Shown piece by piece: positions 7,308-8,936 of a DNA stretch of 8,936 bases (its first letter is position 1; each line of letters opens with the position of its first letter). The DNA lies in the NCBI GenBank assembly GCA_947175045.1, contig CAMWLH010000062.1, positions 1-8,936 of the forward strand, written 5' to 3'. This DNA is from an uncultured Clostridia bacterium. GTDB lineage: Bacteria; Bacillota; Clostridia; Oscillospirales; Ruminococcaceae. The notes beneath the pieces were generated by a model. It did not search any database. It worked only from the letters and a program-made list of their open reading frames with translations, and was not told the origin of the DNA. A program made the translations under genes and the position numbers.

Positions 7308-7373
7308 CTTCCATGTTCGCTTGTCCGTCGCCGCCGTGACGATTGCTTTTATTACGATAGGTGGTACTGCCAT
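7308..7373 (-). pseudogene. N-terminal scrap resembling CD1108-family mobile-element protein
   Basis: ATG at 7371-7373 follows GAAAGGAG (7379-7386) with 5-nt spacing, a convincing translation start. The product begins MAVPPIVIKAIVTAATDKRT then WK. From memory of the family, this resembles the cytoplasmic N-terminus of CD1108/CD1107-type proteins of clostridial integrative conjugative elements, which continue into a transmembrane helix and a peptidoglycan hydrolase-like domain. Here the membrane helix is absent and an Arg-rich, out-of-family stretch follows, so the gene is truncated within about 22 codons. The frame then runs into the response-regulator fragment. The assignment is tentative. 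Confidence 0.4.
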
Positions 7374-7393
7374 TTTTTCTCCTTTCAAAATCC

Positions 7394-7419
7394 AATGCCC
7401 GACATCGCTGTCGGGCATT
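7394..7419 (-). terminator. Perfect hairpin just after the HepT stop codon
   Basis: AATGCCCGACA (7394-7404) and TGTCGGGCATT (7409-7419) make a perfect 11-bp stem with a 4-nt loop, beginning 4 nt after the HepT stop codon. The run after it on the minus strand is only GGATTTTG, so termination may be partial. It also lies 20 nt before the start codon of the downstream fragment. Confidence 0.55.
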
Positions 7420-7422
7420 ATC

Positions 7423-7773
7423 TTACATTTGAAATTTGGGAGCTTTTCCTTGCTCCGGACTGTTGATTTGTGTTATTTGTTCGCTGCAGAATTCATAAAG
7501 CTGCGGGATATCATCAGTAATGGTTTCCCAAAGTGATTCGATGTCAATTATGCCGTATTCATGTGCAACAACATTTCGAAGCCCCTGTATCTGATGCCAA
7601 GGAATTTCTTCTGCGGTGTGCGCTTTATATTCATCAGATAAATGCTTAACAAGCTCACCGATTTGCATAACACACATCGCAACGGCATTTCTGTATACCG
7701 AATTTTCCTCAAAGTGTTTCTTGCTTGAATTGAACTGGCTACTGGCTTCGTTAATCTGCTCACAGTATTTCAA
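7423..7773 (-). CDS. HepT-like HEPN ribonuclease toxin (DUF86), N-terminus probably damaged
   Basis: HEPN/DUF86 proteins such as HepT are RNases that act as toxins and are silenced by AMP transfer from a partner MNT nucleotidyltransferase. Counting from the TTG at 7771-7773, the product has 116 residues. It carries the catalytic RX4HXY motif as RNVVAHEYG, with Arg66, His71 and Tyr73; the Tyr is the residue modified by MntA in the studied system. Helices such as NAVAMCVMQIGELVKHLSDE match the family. There is no ATG: an in-frame TAA lies 12 nt above the TTG and no ribosome binding site is visible. The adjacent frame reads DLKQH just where family members have their N-terminal residues (usually before ..ILKYCEQI), suggesting a one-base loss. 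It may still be made from the TTG by coupling to the nucleotidyltransferase stop 16 nt upstream, or it may be a pseudogene. Confidence 0.8.
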   Translation of the reverse strand: MKYCEQINEASSQFNSSKKHFEENSVYRNAVAMCVMQIGELVKHLSDEYKAHTAEEIPWHQIQGLRNVVAHEYGIIDIESLWETITDDIPQLYEFCSEQITQINSPEQGKAPKFQM

Positions 7774-7789
7774 AATGTTGTTTTAAATC

Positions 7790-8101
7790 TCAACAGCACG
7801 CTCGTTCATAAATCATCACCTCGTCATTTTGTATTTTGCTGCGGAAAATGTCATCAAGGCTGTTTGTCGTAAGTAGGTCAACTTCTTTTGACAGCGCGTC
7901 ACAAATGTCCAGTCGCATTCCGCTAAGCGCGAACAAGCCGCGCAGCGAGCCCTTGTCTATTCTAAGATCAACGTCGCTTTCGGCGGTGGCACAGCCCTTT
8001 GCATATGATCCGAACAGATACACACGTTCTACGCCGTATCGCATAGCGATCGGAGATATCCGGCTTTGAATTTCTTCAATAGAATATATTTTATCATTCA
8101 C
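7790..8101 (-). CDS. MntA-like nucleotidyltransferase antitoxin
   Basis: This is a minimal nucleotidyltransferase of 103 residues, which in MntA-HepT systems transfers AMP groups onto a Tyr of the HEPN toxin to neutralise it. The signature GSX10DXD is complete: LFGSYAKGCATAESDVDL with Gly31-Ser32, Asp43 and Asp45; the third acidic residue is probably Asp75 in EVDLL. The GTG at 8099-8101 is preferred because it follows AGGGGCGG at suitable spacing and gives a family-like beginning (VNDKIYSIEEIQ). The frame also opens 27 codons earlier, but that extra part is A/T-rich and unlike the family. The stop TGA at 7790-7792 lies just before the toxin gene, so the two form a two-gene operon with the antitoxin first. 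Confidence 0.87.
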   Translation of the reverse strand: MNDKIYSIEEIQSRISPIAMRYGVERVYLFGSYAKGCATAESDVDLRIDKGSLRGLFALSGMRLDICDALSKEVDLLTTNSLDDIFRSKIQNDEVMIYERACC

Positions 8102-8123
8102 GGTTACCGCCCCTTTTTTTATC

Positions 8124-8152
8124 AGTAAACCACACTTTTCCGAAAAAAGCAA
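8124..8152 (-). promoter_or_regulatory. Weak candidate promoter for the MNT-HEPN pair
   Basis: On the minus strand, TTGCTT (8147-8152), 17 bp, then TTTACT (8124-8129) with TG one base before the -10. The -10 matches only 4 of 6 positions. It would give a leader of about 15-20 nt. Transcription from further upstream is equally possible. Confidence 0.3.
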
Positions 8153-8159
8153 GAGGAAT

Positions 8160-8432
8160 TTATCTTCCTCCCGCCGCGCCAAACAATGCCGCCTTATGCT
8201 TGGGCGCTATAACGCACAGGCAGTAGCGATCGTTTCCACACTTATATAAGCACACGCCGCGCTGCGAAAACTGTATCAGTCCATACTCCGAAGCATCCAC
8301 CTGAAGCGTATCCATGTATGTTCCCTTTTCAATAGTTCCGGGACAGAACAGGAAGATATGCGTCGGAATCGAGAACAGCGGCTTGGTCAATTCGCAGACA
8401 TTTTCAACGAGGAAGTCCTCAATATTCTGACT
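8160..8432 (-). pseudogene. C-terminal fragment, possibly of a VirB4-like conjugation ATPase
   Basis: The frame is open from the broken transposase to the stop at 8160-8162 and reads SQNIEDFLVENVCELTKPLF, then SIPTHIFLFC and further on YGLIQFSQRGVCLYKCGNDR, ending ALFGAAGGR. The first element resembles the (S/T)QN..D(F/L)L segment in the C-terminal lobe of VirB4/TraE-type ATPases of Gram-positive integrative elements, followed by a short tail as in that family. This is a memory-based resemblance, not an alignment. The N-terminal part, including all Walker motifs, is absent and the left boundary abuts tnpA sequence. An ATG at 8313-8315 preceded by AAAAGGGAA could express a 51-residue tail. The alternative is an unknown small protein. 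Confidence 0.4.
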
Positions 8433-8598
8433 TCTGCTTCTATTATGTTCACTTTTTTTGTTCGCATAACTGCCGCAGTATCTTCCCTATGTCCGCCTTT
8501 ATCTGCCCATGTATTATTTGCCTCCTATATTTCGGCGCAAATACTATGTGGTACTTGCAATTCCACTCGGAATGTGATAAACTATGATTGTCATCCAT
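8433..8598 (-). pseudogene. tnpA: Truncated and frameshifted IS200/IS605-type transposase tnpA
   Basis: The ATG at 8596-8598 follows AAAGGAGGAT at normal spacing. The product starts MDDNHSLSHSEWNCKYHIVF and goes on APKYRRQIIHGQI, the hallmark beginning of the Y1 (HUH) transposase TnpA of IS200-type elements. After CEQKK the frame stops (8449-8451), but the next frame gives KKVNIIEAEV, the normal continuation. The run of seven A's on the minus strand (8453-8459) would need eight to keep the frame, so one base was lost. Similarity ends around 8433, before the HUH histidines and catalytic Tyr, so the protein is dead. Intact members are about 130-155 residues. Confidence 0.85.
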
Positions 8599-8694
8599 TT
8601 GACATCCTCCTTTGTTTTTTGATGTGGTCGTCAAACCTACACCTATTATAACACTGGAGGTTTCTTTTTTTGCTTTTATCTAAAGATTTTTATT

Positions 8695-8713
8695 CCACCG
8701 CTTCAAGCGGTGG
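8695..8713. repeat. Subterminal hairpin of the IS200-type element
   Basis: CCACCGCTT (8695-8703) and AAGCGGTGG (8705-8713) form a stem with a minimal loop, in practice CCACCGC/GCGGTGG with a 5-nt loop. It sits about 100 nt upstream of tnpA, where IS200 elements carry the hairpin recognised by TnpA. A T5 run follows on the plus strand, so it could also terminate transcription entering the element. Confidence 0.65.
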
Positions 8714-8742
8714 TTTTTGGCGCTAAAGCTACAATAAAAATT

Positions 8743-8770
8743 CCCCCGAGAGATCGGGGGGGATTTTTTT
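8743..8770. terminator. Bidirectional intrinsic terminator
   Basis: CCCCCGA (8743-8749) pairs with TCGGGGG (8754-8760) around a GAGA loop. On the plus strand a T7 run follows (8764-8770); on the minus strand AATTTTT follows. It insulates the remnant zone from whatever lies to the right. Confidence 0.75.
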
Positions 8771-8867
8771 ATGCCCCAAAATTGCCCCATAAACGCACGA
8801 AATACGCCCTAAACTCGCATTGTAAAAGGCTTCGTATAATGTTATCAAAATAAAAGGAAGATGGAAC

Positions 8868-8927
8868 ATGACGGAAATATTTAAGGCAACACCGCACAAT
8901 GGCGTCAAAAACCGCCGTCCCAAATAA
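8868..8927 (+). CDS. Possible 19-residue peptide or repeat-borne frame
   Basis: ATG at 8868 follows AAAGGAAG with about 7-nt spacing, and a TATAAT (8835-8840) lies about 30 nt upstream with no matching -35. The product would be MTEIFKATPHNGVKNRRPK, small and basic. It ends just before the window edge. It could be a leader peptide, the truncated start of a gene, or chance translation of a dispersed repeat. Confidence 0.25.
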   Translation: MTEIFKATPHNGVKNRRPK

Positions 8928-8936
8928 CAGCACTAA

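Larger units (their letters stand above)
6680..7422. other. 743-bp stretch without an intact gene
   Basis: Reading leftwards from HepT, this stretch holds: a perfect hairpin (7394-7419), a short N-terminal gene fragment with its own ribosome binding site (7308-7373), a response-regulator fragment (7107-7229), a possible beta-rich fragment (6940-7100), a small palindrome (6942-6956), a terminator-like hairpin (6872-6913), and the promoter and leader of the PepSY gene (6680-6795). Long frames here on either strand switch between unrelated fragments and are not taken as genes. Confidence 0.7.
8433..8713 (-). mobile_element. IS200/IS605-family remnant (left-end half)
   Basis: The remnant comprises the end hairpin at 8695-8713, an A/T-rich leader with a TATAAT box on the minus strand (8645-8650), the ribosome binding site and the first third of tnpA. 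The right half, including the right-end hairpin, is missing; the sequence passes straight into the possible conjugation-gene fragment. No tnpB is present in the window. Confidence 0.7.
8714..8936. other. Right edge: terminator plus short plus-strand frame, no recognised gene
   Basis: Together with the tnpA leader this makes a stretch of about 340 bp without an intact gene. Apart from the terminator and the 19-codon frame at 8868-8927, nothing is recognised. A 64-codon minus-strand frame spans the terminator and is not credible. The last ~55 bp may be the edge of an interspersed repeat, judged only from its unusual look. Confidence 0.5.

Noticed and set aside
6676..7395. 239-codon minus-strand open frame
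   Set aside because: It crosses several fragments, a terminator-like hairpin and the PepSY promoter. Only a part (6940-7100) looks protein-like.
8102..8182. Longer start for the nucleotidyltransferase
   Set aside because: The extra 27 residues are unlike the family, overlap the end of the upstream fragment, and the GTG at 8099-8101 has its own ribosome binding site.
8449..8460. Programmed ribosomal frameshift at the A7 run of tnpA
   Set aside because: IS200 tnpA is not known to need one, and the gene is truncated right after it, so simple decay explains the run.
8729..8923. 64-codon minus-strand frame
   Set aside because: It spans the strong terminator hairpin and has no ribosome binding site or recognisable motif.

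Overview
The window looks like chromosomal DNA of an anaerobic, low-to-moderate G+C Firmicute, most likely Oscillospiraceae/Ruminococcus-like. This rests on a single-chain pyruvate:ferredoxin oxidoreductase, strong AGGAGG-type ribosome binding sites, sigma-A promoters with TGn extensions, and scraps that resemble clostridial integrative-element genes. The taxon is an inference; no rRNA or other marker gene is present.

Left part (1-5160). The 3' end of an unrecognised plus-strand gene (2-1360) converges on a large minus-strand gene (1441-5010) for a complete 1189-residue pyruvate:ferredoxin (flavodoxin) oxidoreductase. Two GC-rich hairpins lie between the two 3' ends. The oxidoreductase gene has its own readable promoter (5075-5103), whose -35 box lies inside an imperfect dyad that could be an operator.

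Middle part (5160-6800). Next is a minus-strand gene (5282-6679) for a 465-residue lipoprotein: a signal peptide with lipobox, one PepSY-like domain, a Thr/Pro/Ser-rich linker, then four more PepSY-like domains. Two of these domains come from a very recent 237-bp tandem duplication with about 198 bp identical. A clean promoter with a TGn-extended TATAAT lies upstream.

Right part (6800-8936). This is a decayed mobile-DNA zone, visibly more A+T-rich in places. In the minus-strand reading direction (right to left) it holds: a short plus-strand peptide frame and a bidirectional terminator at the edge; a broken IS200/IS605-type tnpA with its end hairpin; a C-terminal scrap possibly of a VirB4-like conjugation ATPase; an MntA/HepT-type nucleotidyltransferase-HEPN toxin-antitoxin pair; and a string of fragments. 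The fragments are an N-terminal start resembling CD1108-family integrative-element proteins, the first ~41 residues of a LytTR/AgrA-type response regulator, and a beta-rich remnant. The toxin-antitoxin pair is the only nearly intact unit here, although HepT seems to have lost its normal N-terminus at the junction with the antitoxin gene.

No complete undescribed multi-gene system is evident. The points most worth checking are the repeat-expanded PepSY lipoprotein, the toxin-antitoxin pair stranded in a conjugative-element graveyard with a damaged HepT start, and the dyad over the oxidoreductase promoter.
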